Assembly: GCA_013397845.1 (NCBI GenBank)
Contig: VZTG01000247.1
Coordinates: forward strand, 554,731 to 618,730
Length of the DNA: 64,000 nt
Source of the DNA: Melanocharis versteri
Taxonomy: Eukaryota > Chordata > Aves > Passeriformes > Melanocharitidae
Reading direction: 5' to 3'
Under the pieces are notes generated by a model. The model was given only the letters and a program-made list of their open reading frames with translations, did no database searches and was not told the DNA's origin. Position 1 is the first letter of the stretch, and the number at the start of each line of letters is the position of its first letter. Positions 50,601 to 64,000 of the stretch are shown here, one piece after another. The position numbers and the translations under genes are program-made.

Positions 50601-53600
50601 GTGTTATTGGGGTCTAGCCATGCCTGGTCATCAGTATGGAGGCAGAAGTGACTTACACTTTAAGGATAACCTGTGAGGAAGGGATGCAAAGGCAGGATAC
50701 TTCACCAACTCCCAACTTGTATTTCTGTCTCTGACTCCCATTATTAATGAACTCATTCATTTCCGTAAAAACAACTACACAAGATCTTCTAACCATATCT
50801 ATAAAACTATTTAATGCTCTTTTCGAAACAAGGCATCTTACAGCCATAGTAATTGTAGTTTTACTAGACCTTTAAATGAGAAGCAGCTACTTATTAAGTT
50901 TTGATATGGTGAGTTGATTAGACAAGTTAAACATAAAGGCACAATTTATGCATAGTCTATAACCACATGTGCATGTAGTGCAGTTCTTACAGTGGTGTTT
51001 GGCAGTCACTGCAATAGGAAATCCTGCTAGGTACACAGTTTTATGCCACTTACAGGTTACAAGTAGTAAAGCGAAAAATGCTGGGTTTTACAGGAAAATA
51101 ATATTCATAAATCTCCAGCAGTGAATTACAGTATAACTCAGAGCTGTCTTTGTTTTGCTGCTGCTATGAATTCAATTCTGTTGCCAGTGCAGAAACAATA
51201 AACACAAAGACCAAAGTGGAAACCCCTCCCCTTGCATTTGGCAAGTGCTTATATCCAATTTACAGCTGGACTCTGAAAACGGCTTCTGAAACAGTGCTAA
51301 TAACAAAGAAGTTCCCACAGATGCTCATTTTTTTTCTCCTAGTGAACTGAAGCAGACCATTGTGTACAAGTTAAAGATTTCTTCTAATGCCCTACCTGGT
51401 TTTCCCAGTTCATCTGTCTCTGTTCTGTACCTCTTTCGATGTGAATCATATTTATTTGCCTTTTGTCTTATACGGCAGCTCGCTCAGGGCGTTGTGTTTT
51501 AAAGAGCTCGCCCTTATATAGTTCTCACAAGGGAGGCAGAATGCTGCCTAAACAGTCCTCTGAACTTAACTCCTCCTGATCTAGCATAATTATGTTTTTG
51601 CCAGTTGATTTGGTTATTGTCATGTGTCAAATTCAGGACCAGTGCCCTGCTGTGACAGTACAGCAATTTCGTTATTTTAAGTATGTAGGCTTTCACCATC
51701 ACTGTCATTAGTGGAATGATCTCAGGGAACTCAAATGATTTCATTTGTTGAGATGCATCACCCACAAGTAAAATGGTCAGTACAACCATGTTTTGTCAGA
51801 TCTTGGTTCATTACAAAATAGCACACGTCAAGAACAAAGTTGGCATGTTCTTTCATTGCACTGTGTTTTTATGGCCCACGTTGTTTGGTGACACTGAGCT
51901 GCTGTGTGGGCATTTCCACTAACACCTTTATAACTGGATTTAAAAGCAACTCAGAAACTGATTCTTGAAAGACCTCACACATGCAGAACATTAGGAACCT
52001 CAGCAGCACTGTGGAGTGCTTGTATACTGAAGTACCTTGATGATTCAGGGCCATAATGAGTGGAAGAGTCAGGAAATATGTGAGGAAAAAACAGCTACCA
52101 AAAATTAATCATTTATTCTGCCTCTGACATAAGAGGATTACCACAGGAAACTGGAAGGAATGTCTTCCTCTGTGCAGCATTGCACAAACAGCAATTATCT
52201 TCTAACACAACAAGCATTGACCAATATTCAGCTGCAGACATAGGATGTGGAGAACTAATAGTCTTATCTGGTGTGAGGAGCCTTATCTGTGATTTGTTAG
52301 TATGGGTGTGATGCTGCAACTAAAATGTTGCACTACAGAGTGACAACATCAACTGGCTTAAAGGGAACTATTTTTAACTTACACTGATGTAAGCAAGAAG
52401 AGAAAGAGGCCTTAATTATGCTTAAACACCTAGTTATGGGTTTCAGCCTCCTTCAAATATTCGGTAGAGGCTTGGGACCTGTACAGTGAATTTAAGTCTC
52501 TTGACAACTGGTTTGCTTTTCTCCCATACCTTCTGAAGTCTCTTTGGAAGTAGTTCACAAGCCCCAGATGTCCCTGGACTCAGGCTGAAAGATTTTTGCT
52601 TTAAAAGCATCAGGAAGTCTCTAGGAAGAGCAACTGAGCTGTCAGGATCTCATGTGGACAATAAAGACTTTGAATATCCTTATTTTAAATATTTTGAATA
52701 ATATGCCAGCATAAAGAAAAATTCCTTTTGAACTGAAAGTGGGAACTGCTATCTTGAAATAATAAAAGATTTCCACAAACTGCAAAGTTCCAGTATGCAC
52801 AAGAGAAATGGTTGTGTTTTGTTTAAATATGATATTCTGGGCATTGCCTGGAATTTTGCTACTTATAGTCTTTCTCAGAAGAACAGAATGTAATAGCAAA
52901 ATGTACCAGAGAGATACTTTGAAGGCGAGCATATATATTTCTTTGTTTCTTAGTTCTAACGTAGTCACAATTTTATAGTTTTCTACTTAGTAGCTTATAT
53001 TCTGAACACAGAAACTTACATAAACTCCAAGCACAATCAGGTGGAATATGAAATAAATATATAACATAAACTACTATGAATATGATAAATGCATCTCTTT
53101 GAATTATATAATTTATCGATGAATTTTTTCTAGTTAGCTCAATAAGCTCCTTAATAACTGTGAGCTGAAGACCAGGTGAAACAAAGGGACTGATGGAAGA
53201 TCTCTTTGCACCAGCAGTCAGCTCTGTGCTATTCAAACATGCAGAGTATTGCTGCTGAGAAGAGGCTCCACAAATGTCCAACAGAAATCAAAGTTACTCA
53301 TACAGGACTGGCCTGTTGGGAGCTCCAAGGCATTAAAATTTTCATTCTCTTCTACCTTGTTTATCCGAGGGTGGTTAGCCAGCATGCCACTCCTAGGGGA
53401 ATGAAGGCTGGAAATAACCCTTCCACCTACTAATACTCTGAGCTGTTCTGCCTAAACCTGCCCCTCTGAGTCTACTTCGAAATTAGGAGTCCCAAGGACT
53501 CGACTTCCGTCACATATAGAACTGAAGATATTTGTCCTCAAGCAACATCTTACTTCCTAATTGGTTTTCAGGTTCATTTACAGTTGTCAGTACTGATCTG

Positions 53601-55734
53601 CAAACATGAGCATGATTTAGCATTTGTCTGTTTGCATGGTTTGCAATTTTTTTTCCCCATTTAGCTTTGATAGCAGAGATTGACAGATGTTCTTTTAAAT
53701 TCATCGTTCTAACAGAGCATTTTGAGTCTGGTTAAGACAGAGTTTCTTATAGTTTTTGTTCTTTCTGTAGGTTCACCAGCAATACCCAGAACACCGTGGG
53801 ACTGTCTCATTACCCAAATGTTTTATTGGATGATGAAAATGCAAGTAAGGGAAATGTCCTTATACAATCTTCTGGGATTGACTTCCTGGTGGGAATTATA
53901 TCCATTGTATTAAAAAAGAATCTTTGCAGCCAGAGGTTGTCGCATCAACTCATTTCATGAAGTATGTCTGCTGGTACTCTGTATAGGTACTTCTTTCTTT
54001 GATTTGAACTTCAGTAAATGTGTCCACTGGATTTTCTGTGATCTAAGTGCAAAGAGGGTCCAGCTGTGGTGGTTAACACGATCAAAAATTATCAAATTAT
54101 GTTGGGAAGAACTTCATCTTCAGTAAAAATAGTAGCTGTGGTCCATAGTTTTCCAAGGGAGGCTTGTTTGGAGGGGCTTGCCTGAGAAGGAAGACAAAGC
54201 AGGATAATGGCAAAGCATCACTTACGAACATCACCTGTAAGCACACATTGCATGTGTGGCTGGTACATTTTAAAGATTCCCTCATTTCAGTGCATTGGTC
54301 TTATGAAGTGATTACAGAAAGAGAGAAATAGAGGAAAGCAATTTTCAAAGCCAGCAGAGGCTTAAATGTAAAACAACAGAGAAATAATGATATATGATAT
54401 TGTCTCTGACCGGATAAAGAGTTTTCTTCCATCCCTCAAGGCAGAACTGTAAATACAAGAATAGTCAGTTCCCTACATCTCTAAAGATTACCCAGCACAC
54501 GGGGATAATCTGATTATTAAAAAAACCTGACCACACCTCTCATATAGCATAAGAGAACTCTGTATCTTCACCTCCTGGTGATGCTGGACTGTCCCCTTGG
54601 ATTTCCTAGCATGGTCCATTTGTGGCTAGTAACTTCCTTAGGGATTCAGCAATTATCCTAACCCAGAAAAATCACCATTTCCAACAAACACAGTTTCAAA
54701 TTTGCCCTCCCATCTTGTTTGAAATCTGTGCATATAACTCTGCTCTGCTACTGAGTTGGCTTTCTTTTTATCCATTAGTCATCCACCCTTTCCAAAATTA
54801 AAACTTTCTCTGAAAAGAAGCACTCCAATATCAGGTACTCTCACTCCATGCGCACCTACAAGTGTGTACGTGTAAAATTCAGAAACACACTACAGCAAGT
54901 AGCAAACTATAGTTAGGGAAAAATATTTTTTTGAAAGAAGCCAAGCTTGATAAAAGGAGTGCACACTGTCGTGCCTGAAAGTATGGTATTAATAATTAAG
55001 CCATGCAATCATTACCTCAGGATATTATTTCTTAAATATCTCTTGCAATGGCAATACAATTACATATGAATTATATCAATTTTCTACCAACAAAAAAAAA
55101 ATCCACAGAAATAGGAATTGAATTACACTGTCCAATTTGCTGTAAAGTTCATTGTACGTGAAGAAATTAATCAAAGCTACCACCACCCATTTTTATGGGA
55201 ACATAAAATGATGTGAACTTCCATTTTTAATAAAGATGCATAGCTCTTTTATGAAGACTGACTAATAACACTGTAATGAACTGAAATGTTACTGATACAT
55301 TAAGAATGAAAATTTTGAGGGATATGTTTACTGAGTCTCCCATTTCAAGCCAAGCAATACTTCCATTTGAATCTATCTATTGAGAAAGGAAAAATCCAAA
55401 CAATAAAGTTGATGTGGACTCTGTGTAAATTCTTCTCCCACATATATAAATGGCCAGCAACATTCTTTCTATCTGGCTACTTCCACCTAAATGGTCCCTC
55501 AGACAGACATGGGCTGTATTCTCCAGCAATCTGAGATTTTGAAATGTTGTCCAGACATCTCTGTGTTGCCACAAATGCCCATGAGTGGGTATTTCAAACC
55601 TAATTCAAAGGGCTACAAGACAATGAAGGAATTTTCTTAGGCCCTGAATTCAAGAGGATTGTGAGCAGTGACATGCCTATACATTTTCTGTGCAGTATAA
55701 AGGCTTTTAATCAGGGAGGCTGTCTCTCCTTCCC

Positions 55735-55800
55735 ACGGAAGAATGCTAATTAATTAAAGTAATATGATATTAATTGAATAATCAGTAAGCTAATTTATTT
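55735..55800. promoter_or_regulatory. Homeodomain-site cluster (candidate)
   Basis: In about 60 bp there are CTAATTAATTAA, ATTAATTG and CTAATTT-type motifs, giving several overlapping TAATTA/TTAATTAA cores. The high AT content makes chance a real alternative. Confidence 0.15.
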
Positions 55801-56060
55801 TGACTGTGCTCATGTAGCTTTTGCTCTTAGGTTTTTGGGGTTTTTTTTAAACAGTCTAAGAAATTACACAATTGTCTGGAATATTTGCTGAAACAGTGTT
55901 TAAGCATGCAGTGGAAAGCAAGTGGGAATATTTCAATCACAGCAGAGGGTTCTCAGAGTGCTGTTTATCTGGCCTGAAAGTAAGTACTGCTCCTTTTCTT
56001 TTGGACAACGAAACTGAAACAGAGGCAAAATCTGGGGTAAGCAAATTTTTGTGGGTTGTG

Positions 56061-56105
56061 TTTTTTTTTTTTTTTTTTTTTTGTTCGTTTTGTTTTGTTT
56101 TTTTT
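56061..56105. repeat. T-rich homopolymer tract
   Basis: Run of 22 T followed by GTTCGTTTTGTTTTG and more T. It could be the poly(A) tail of a minus-strand retrocopy, but the adjacent downstream sequence is not one I recognise. Confidence 0.8.
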
Positions 56106-58430
56106 CCCTTCTGAACAGTCATTCAGCCAGTTAACTTTGTTCACCAGGTGTTTTTTCATTTCTCACAAATGACTGTCTAAATTAGAAACTGTCAGAAGTT
56201 TTCTTAGTTGCTAGAATTCATCTGGAGGAAATCTTCAAAGCCTTTTATCATGGGTGGTCCTTTGCTTTGACTCTTCTTAACCCTTGTTCTAGTTAACATT
56301 TTTTTTAAAAACAGCTATGGGCAATGTTTCATAACTGTGAGAGGTAAAAAGCTAATGAATAATAGAATTGTTAGTAATAGATAAAGGTGGACTTCTTGAT
56401 TATATTTACTAAATTAACTTAATCATTAGCATTTTATGTGATACTCAGAGACATCATATGATGAGTCAGGGAATTGACTTGTTTACTTGTCTTTCTCAGC
56501 TCTGTGAATCTGAACATCAATCAAATGCTAGAAATTTGTTTAGCTAGAACGGTGATTACTCACTTTATGCACTCTCTTGGACCACTGCTGCAGAGGAATA
56601 GTATTTCAGGAGTATCATCTACTCCTCTCTTGCCCCAACCTCCAACTGTCTCATTCTAAAAATGTCCTTTCTGTGGATCCTAAGAGGGACCACATGCCTC
56701 ATCTTAAGACCACTAAACTACAGAGATGGCAGCAAGAGAGAAATACAAGATTCCAGCTGGATAATCACCAAGCAGTCTGATTCACTTAGTCTAATGTTCC
56801 CAGTCAGATCCTGGCAATGAAATAAGCATGTAGGAGGTTGCAAACAGATTAGTTTTAATTAAAATAATAAAAAGATCCAAGCCATGGACCTCAGATTTGA
56901 GCTTCTTTTATTTTTTACATGAGAAAGGGTATCTGATCAAATCTTATTCTTAACCTGTCCCTCAGGTTTTTAGGCTGATTTGAATTCAAAGCCACGTGGA
57001 TCTGTTTGGCTGTTTCTAAAAAACTGCTTTGCAAATTGACCGTCATTTTGTCAATCCATATCCATAGTTCATCTTCAGAAGTTCTCAGCTCTGGATTTGT
57101 TCTAGGGTTTAATAATGTTGTACCAGCCTACCTCTGGGACAACATTCATCTTGGTCCTCATTGCTACATTATTGTCATTATCACTTAGTCAGTTTTAAAG
57201 GTCCAGACTTAAGTCAGTGTTCCACCATCTCAGGTCCTGGACATTTTGGGATACCGCAACAACAAAAGGTCCTTTTTTCACGTCAGGGAGCAATAGATGC
57301 TGTAGATAATGTTGACAAAATTTGAGGCCAGCAATAAGGAGACAATTATTTATTGTTATTATTATAATTATAATTTTGGGGTCTCCTGAATCAGGATTAA
57401 GGCTCTGCAGGTGCTGAACAGCATTTCTGTACAGAACCTCAGTGGCAGCTGGCACCAGCTGGAATCCCATTTCCTGCTCACCAGAGCTTCAAAGTATGTC
57501 ATTACACATAGAGAAAAGAGGGAGAAATGTTGTTTGTCTTCTAATTTCTCTTAAAGTCTTCTGTATTTGTCTACAATGCGCCATTGACAAAAATACTACT
57601 GATTTAAATAAAAAACAAGCAAATGAAATCCAACAGACTAAAATCATGCCTACATGTGCATAGAAGCATTTATCAGATTCACCGATATCTATTAAAAGGT
57701 CTTTTTTTCTTTCTGCTGAGCTGGGAGTGAAATATTTTTAAATGCTTGTTTTGTAAACAGAAAATCCATGATTTAAATTAATGATTTATTCCTTTAAAGC
57801 CAGTGTGGAATCTATCACTGGTAAGATAAGATGCACATTGTCTTCTATCTGCATATAGCCATGTAACTGTGCAATATCTGGCAGTGAATATGAAAAAAAA
57901 ATCAATTTTGCCTGGTTTCAAGCATATCTCCTGAGTCTGAGGTATGTCTCACTTGTTTTTCAAATACCGCTACACGTAATTTGAGCTTTGTGTTCAGAGA
58001 AAGAACTTGTCTCTGTGTGGGTGCACACATCTGTATTACCTGATTGTCATTAATTTTTACCTGTTTTAAACAGAAAGATTTCAGTTCTCCTCCAGCATTT
58101 TTTCCCCCTGGAGGAAATGATCATTAAGAGACTCCCTGATTCAAAGCTCAAGGAAGTCAATGTACACTGTCAAACCATGAAGAAGTGTTGATCACACTCC
58201 AAGGCCCAGATCCTTAACGCCTTTTAAGGTCCAGCTTTCTCCAAAGATTTGTGAAGACCTAAAAGTCTGGATATTACCAGAGGAGTCCTCAGTTCTGTAT
58301 TTATGATGAATATTAAGCTTTCAGAGAACCTGCCAAGAGTCACCACCAGATGCTGGTGGGATTGGCCTGTATCAATCATGTATCTTGTAAATTTGTATTT
58401 TCTATGCTCCTGAAAAATTGCAAGTTAGAA

Positions 58431-60110
58431 GATCATAGAACAGCTCAGGTTGGGAGGCACTTCTGGAGATCATGTATTCCAATGCCCTGCTCGATCAGGG
58501 TCAGCTACTCAGGGTCATGTCCACTTGAGTTTTGAATGTCCCCAGGGATGCAGACCCAACAACTTCTGTTGGCAACCTGTGCTGGTGTTTGATCGCTCTC
58601 ACAGGAAAAAAAAGAGGTTTTTCTTATGTGTAGGTGGAATTTCCTAATATGTGTTTCAGTTTGTCCCATTGCCTCTTGTCCCATTACTGGACACCACTGA
58701 GAAGAACCCAGCTCTGTCTGCTTTAATCTCAGTATTGGACATTTATATACATTGATAAGATTCCCCCTGAGCCTCCTCTTCTCTGGGCTGAACAAGACTG
58801 CCTCTCTCAGCCTCTACTCACCTGCCAAATGCTTTGAGCCCTTAATTTACCTTAGTGACCCTTCACTGCACCTAAACTCCTGTGTGTCCATGTCTCTCTT
58901 GCACTGGGGAGCCCAGGACTGGGCACAGCACTCCAGATGATGTCTCCTCACTGGGGCTCAATAGAGGGGAAAGATCATCCCCTTTCCACCTGCTGACTGA
59001 GCTCTTCTTGATGCATCCCAAGACGCTTTTGGCCTTCTCTGCTGCAAGGCTGCATTGCTGGCTCGTAGTCAATTTGTTCAGCAGGGTCCCCTGGCTCTTC
59101 TCTGCCGAGCTGCTTTCTAGGTGGCCAGTCCTCAAGGTGCACTAGTGCACAGGGTGACTGCTTTTCCCTTGGTTGAACTTCAGGGGTTTCCCATTGGCTT
59201 ATTTCTACAGCCTGTCAAGGACAGCCCTGAATGGCAGCACAACCATCCAGTCTGCCAGCCATTCCTCCCAGTTTTGTGCCATCTGTGAATTTGGGGAACT
59301 TGTTGTCAGAGCCGTCAATGAGAGGGTTACACGGTGCTGGTCCCAGTACCAGCGCTGGAGCTGGCTAGTGACTAGTGACTGACTTCAAGCTGCTGATCAC
59401 ATCTCTTTTGAGCCCAGCGCTTCAGCCAGCTTTCAGATCTCTTCACTGTCTCATGTATTTAACCCATACATCACCAGGTTGTCGGTGAGGATGTTAAAAA
59501 GAGACAATGTCAAAAGTCTTACTAAGATAAACCACATCCATGGCTCTCCCCTCACCCACAAAGCTTTCCATCTCATCATGGAAGGCTATCAGGTTGGTCA
59601 GACACAATTTCCCCTTGATAAATCTGTGCTGACTGCAGCTGATCACCTATCTTTCAAGTGTCTGGAAACAGTTTCCAGGATTAGCTGCTCTATCATCTTT
59701 CCAGGGATCAAGGTAAGGCTGGCCTGCCTGTAGTTGCTTGGATTCTTCTTGCCCTTCTTGAGGACAGGAGTGACATTTGCTCTCTTCCAGTGCTCAGGAA
59801 TCCCCCCTTTATCACCATGACCCTTCCGAGATAAGTAAGAGCAGCCTCACAAAGACATCAGACAACTCTTTGGTGCATCCCATAAGGGCCCATGGAGTTG
59901 TGTCTGACCAGTTTCTTTGTAGTTCCCTAAACTACACCAAGTAGTTCCTAAACTACACTAAACTTCCTTGTTCCAGACCTTCCAAGTTAAAAAAAACCTG
60001 AGGTGAAGAAGACATTGATTACCTTGGCCCTTTCGGTGTCCTTTCTTATACGGGCCCCATCCCATTTGGCAGCACGTCCCCATTTTCCCCAGTATTTCCC
60101 TAGCAGCTGG
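58431..60110 (-). mobile_element. 5'-truncated CR1 LINE, dead
   Basis: CR1 non-LTR retrotransposon in reverse orientation. The 3' end is at about 58,431, where GATCATAGAA is one decayed unit of the CR1 terminal repeat; the 5' truncation is near 60,110. Translated on the minus strand, pieces of the ORF2 C-terminus are clear: SQQCSLAAEKAKSVLGCIKK (within 58,872-59,135), LFSPEKRRLRGNLINVY-like residues near 58,795-58,745, and FHLHIRKTSFF near 58,640. These lie in different frames, so there are frameshifts. At 59,269-59,292 the reverse-transcriptase catalytic box reads K-F-T-D-G-T-K-L where CR1 normally has F-A-D-D, so the second aspartate is lost. The element codes for no functional protein and is an old copy. 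CR1 is the main LINE of birds and other sauropsids, which is the best clue to the host. Confidence 0.93.
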
Positions 60111-63100
60111 TGTGCCCTGTGCTACAGCAAAGCATGGCCCAGCGTGCCAGGGCACAGTACTTATTCCAGCTACCTACGAACACTACTTATGGAAATAAAC
60201 AGGACACGACAGAAGCCAGGGCTGGGCTCTGTGCTACCTTCTGCACCTCGGGATTTCAAGCAGCGTGTGCAGAAGTGCACCGAGAGTTGCAGAGGCTGAC
60301 TTTGAAAGTCCAGCTGCGAATTTAAAGTGATATGAGCTCCAGCTTAATGAAACTGTATTTTCTCCTCTATGACAGATACTTTACCTTTCCCTTTGTCTGG
60401 CCTGTTGCTGGCCCTAAACTCAGCTTGCTCCAACGGGATGTATCCTCAGCCAGTCAGTCATTCCCTCAGGCAGGGTGAGCTTCTGTTGCTCCATTTTTGG
60501 CAAAACCCGCAGCACAGATTTCTAAATGTCTTGTATTTATTTTATTGCATTTTTTTGTGCCTGTGCACAAAACCTTATGTTTGGTGAGTAAACAGTGGGT
60601 AAACATTTTTCATAGCGACTTTTTATTTTTTAATAAACAAAGTAATTTTCTCAAATAGTTCCTTTCTTACTCTGCTTCATAATATTCAGAGGAAATAGAT
60701 GGTCTGTTTCAACATCAGGGAACTGGAGGGATAAGAATAGAGACAGCAGTGTGGAAGCAATGGGTCCCTCTTCTGCCCATATGGTTCAGGTTTGCATTTT
60801 GGCTGGCACGATAATGTGATTGCTGGCAGATCGAATGTTTAGTCTCCAGAGCAAATAGCAGCCAATGAGTTGGGGTGTAATGTACATGTGGAGATGTTCA
60901 TAATATTCCACACAGGCTGAACCTACAGCAGGAGCGAATTCAGCTGCAGTGAAAACAGAGATGCTGCATGAATCCTTCTGTCAGCACAGCAATGGCATTT
61001 CCAGGCTTTTGCGTTTGGGAAGAGGAGGAATGTGCCTCTAGGGATGGAAAACGCCACCAGTCTCGGATTCTCTTGTGGCAGGAATTTCTGACTTGCCACA
61101 TAGAAGGTGATGTATTCTGATGAGCCTGAAAGTTGCATTTCATCACTGCTTTATCACCCGATGAATCATTACAGCAGATGAATGTTAATTGTAGCTAAAC
61201 AAATGGGCATGTCCTCTCTACCCCCAGACAGCTGCTACTGCTGTAAGACATTAGGCAGAGGGTGCAAAGTGCTTCTGGATGGAAGGGAAGTGCTACCCGT
61301 GCCTCTGGAGCTACATATCTACAGTGTAATGAAATGCCAGGTGTGGAAGAGTGTTTGGATAGGAGCAATTTCCATTTGCTCTGTGGTTTGCATTGCTCTG
61401 GGGACACGCACAGTGCAAAGTTTCCTTAAGTGGTTGTTTGCTCACAGGCAGGAAGGTCTGCATGGGAACAGAGTTGCCTTAATCATACACCATTGCACTG
61501 GTGTCCCTGGGGTTGAGGGGGTACCTGGCACTGCTGGATAAGGTGCCACTGGAATGATGTGAGAGGCTGCTGAACCCGGGCACCAGGCAGAGGGATGCTG
61601 GCAACAGTCCTTAGTTGAAGGGTTCGTTGTCCCTGGAAAACAAACTGATATGGCAGTTTGGGGTGTTTTCTTCTGGCAGCTGCCCCTCTTGCCTGACCTA
61701 GTGACAAATATTCTGCACCAAAGCCACTGAGGCCTGAGCTTATTACTAATGACTTGAATTCTCCTTCTGCTATTGTAGGAACCAAAGCAAAGTATTGGGG
61801 TGCCCCATTTCAACCACTTTCAGTTTCTCCTCAACAGGAGACACCTGGTAGGCAGTGACTTGCAAAAATGGCATTTCCATGCCATTGCTGATCCTGTGTC
61901 ATAAGACTACCTGTTTTGAGGAATGCGGTTGCATGGCAAGAGAGGGAGGTAATCAAACAACTAGATGGGGAGCTAAGATCTCAGACCTGTTCTTCCTGCA
62001 GGACATTTTAATATCTGTGAGATTGCATGGCTGCAACAGGAGACAAGTCAGAAAAGAAAATAAAAGAAAGCACGAAAAGCTAGGGGCAGTTGTGGGTAAA
62101 ATTTAGCCACCTGAAAGTAAGACACAAACATTTTGGTGTGCGAGAGGAAGCCTCTGTAGCTGGCTTTAAAATATAAAATCTAAGCACTCATTCTGTCGGG
62201 TGGAAAGAGAGCTCTGCCCCTGACAGGGGCACCTTGCCATCAATGCAATTCCAATGGCAGCAAACACGTAACACACGGTTTTTCATTCTCAGTATGTGGG
62301 GCTGTCTCCACAGGATTCCCCACCTGGAACTGTTTCCTGGAGACTCTGGTTGTGCCATGGGGAGCTGCTCACTGCCTTGGAGGCTTCCTTCCTCCGGCTT
62401 GGCTTGTCTGGCAGGTATCTCCTCGGCTCAGCTGCTGATGGCAAGTGAGAGGAGGGGAGTGAGGAGATCCTCACAGACAGTTCAAACGCAGACTAAGAGG
62501 CATGTGTTGAAATGTCGTCAAAGTAGCAGGAATTCATTTTATTGAGGAATACATATAATAAAGATAGAACAAAGGGACTGAAATGGTGAACAGATGGGCG
62601 GGTGTTCTTCGGTGGCTCAGGAGCTGTGTGAACATGCTGGTTTATGCCCTCCCCCTCTTTCTGGCTTTTTTTTTTCCTTGGTTTGGTTTGCTTTAGTTTT
62701 GATGCGTCAGGGTAGGATGTGAGATGATATGCCAGTATATGTCAGAAACTTGGGGAAAATAAACCCCCTTTTTCTAACATCAAACTACTGCTATCAATAG
62801 GAACAGCAACTGTTCAAAATTTGTTTCAGAGCTGCCAAGAAGTGAACATTCATGGGAGAGAGAGAAAGAGAGAGAGAGAAGGGAAAAAAATATTTTTCCC
62901 TGCTGTTTGCAAGGTGGACACAAATGCAAGCGGTAGGAGGCTGACAACTTGACACATGTCTAATAAATCTAAAGCATGGAAAAAAAGTCAACAATTCACT
63001 GTACAAGAAAGCATTGCTGGGATAAAAAAGTACAATCCAACAAACCTCTCACTTAAAAATATGTTTATTCCCAAATCGGTGAGGAACGTATATATTAGAG

Positions 63101-64000
63101 CCTCAATTTCTCTTCTCCTCCCCTCCGGATGTTCCTTTTTCTGAATTTCTTTTTTTAAACCAGGGGCACATTAAATCCTGCGCTGTGGAAGCTGAGGTTT
63201 GCTGCATTATAAATGAACAAGGTGCAAAAGCCGAGTCCAGCGAGCAGATGTTGGGAGCTCAGCGTGCTGGTGACAAAGGGCTAGAGTGCAAGAAGCTTCC
63301 ATCGCACGTCTGTTCTTCAGCACAGAGCAGGCAAGGTTTTAATTTGACAAGTTGGTTGGATGCAGGGAATTCACAGATCTCCGTGAAAGCCAAACAGATT
63401 TGGCCACCTACTGCATGGCCACATTCAGCTGAAAGGGTAGCAGTTGTGGAAATGTCTCCTGCTCCAGCCGCCAGACACCACGCATACCACAGGGAGCCTC
63501 GAGGAGGCTTGTTTACCACAGGCGGCAAATTCCTTTAAAAGGGAAGAAGGGGAGAAAAAAGAAGTGGGATAGAAAAAAAAAATCATGCTTCTGTTATCAA
63601 AATAATTAAGCATTTTTACTCCAGGTTGCTGGTTGTTTATTTTTTAAAGCTCTTCATCCTCTTGTTTTTTAATAGTTGGTATGTTATGAAATTCAAGAAT
63701 GAAAATGAATGCCAAAACTAATGGAAATTTTCCTACAAGCCTCATGTAAACAGAAACATCAGCATTAAAGTTATGAATCTTAATTTGTGCCACTGAGCTA
63801 AAATTTGTATCTTACGGCATTAAAGGAATATAGACATACAGCACTGTGTAGTGTCTATGTGCAATAGAGAAAACTGACATGGTCTCTCCAATTTATGGGG
63901 AAATTGACATAATTTTGCAAAAAAAAAAAAGAGAAAAGAAAAACCACTTGTGAACTGGATTTTGCATAATGGGATTAATTTGGTTGACTGTCACATCAAC
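60111..64000. other. Intergenic, no gene recognised
   Basis: Only short unrelated open frames (up to about 120 codons). Similarity to CR1 is lost near 60,110. A GA repeat at 62.86 kb and an A-rich patch at 63.92-63.94 kb are the only simple features. No convincing exon or RNA gene is visible. Confidence 0.6.
62855..62883. repeat. (GA)n microsatellite
   Basis: GA dinucleotides with two AAA interruptions over about 29 bp. Confidence 0.85.

Larger units (their letters stand above)
47611..58430. other. Intergenic, no gene recognised
   Basis: AT-rich DNA with only short, unrelated open frames. A homeodomain-site cluster at 55.74-55.80 kb, a long T-run at 56.06 kb and an ATT/TAA-rich patch at 57.35 kb are the only notable features. 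Confidence 0.6.

Noticed and set aside
56061..56105. Poly(A) tail of a minus-strand processed pseudogene
   Set aside because: No recognisable coding or repeat sequence lies on the side where the retrocopy body should be, and no target-site duplication was seen.

Overview
The window reads as nuclear DNA from a sauropsid, most likely a bird. The only recognisable transposons are two CR1 (chicken repeat 1) LINE fragments, I see no L1 or mammal-type SINE, repeats are sparse, and the one protein-coding exon is very close to a conserved vertebrate gene. There are no operons, prokaryotic genes, rRNA or recognisable tRNA genes, or CRISPR arrays.

Layout. Positions 1-10,584 are intron sequence of a plus-strand gene. 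Positions 10,585-11,936 are its last coding exon. The encoded tail matches what I know of ZNF407, a large C2H2 zinc-finger protein. A 3' UTR of about 1.2 kb follows, with two poly(A) signals near 13,058 and 13,107. From about 13.2 kb to 64 kb I find no convincing protein-coding gene. This is a gene-poor stretch of more than 50 kb. In mammals ZNF407 is followed by ZADH2/PTGR3 and the developmental regulator TSHZ1, and neither has a visible exon here, so the desert probably lies between ZNF407 and those genes (inference from known synteny).

Contents of the desert. A 5'-truncated, dead CR1 lies on the minus strand at about 58.43-60.11 kb, and a short CR1 3' end lies on the plus strand at about 20.3 kb. 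Simple repeats include a run of 150 uninterrupted pyrimidines at 28.15-28.30 kb. An 85-95 bp block occurs twice, 820 bp apart, at 46.7 and 47.5 kb. An approximately 90-nt imperfect hairpin shaped like a pre-miRNA lies at 40.06-40.15 kb. Several short intervals combine CpG clusters or AT-rich homeodomain, NKX2, OTX, PBX-HOX or CRE-type sites; these are candidate conserved non-coding elements (about 16.1-16.7, 27.1-27.8, 32.85-33.06, 33.4-33.6, 36.7-36.96, 37.5-37.8, 38.4-38.6 and 55.74-55.80 kb). They were judged by composition only, without alignment.

Nothing here is a demonstrated new biological system. The items most worth testing are the 40 kb hairpin, the repeated hydrophobic/acidic motifs in the ZNF407 tail, the duplicated block at 46.7/47.5 kb, and the candidate enhancers in the desert.
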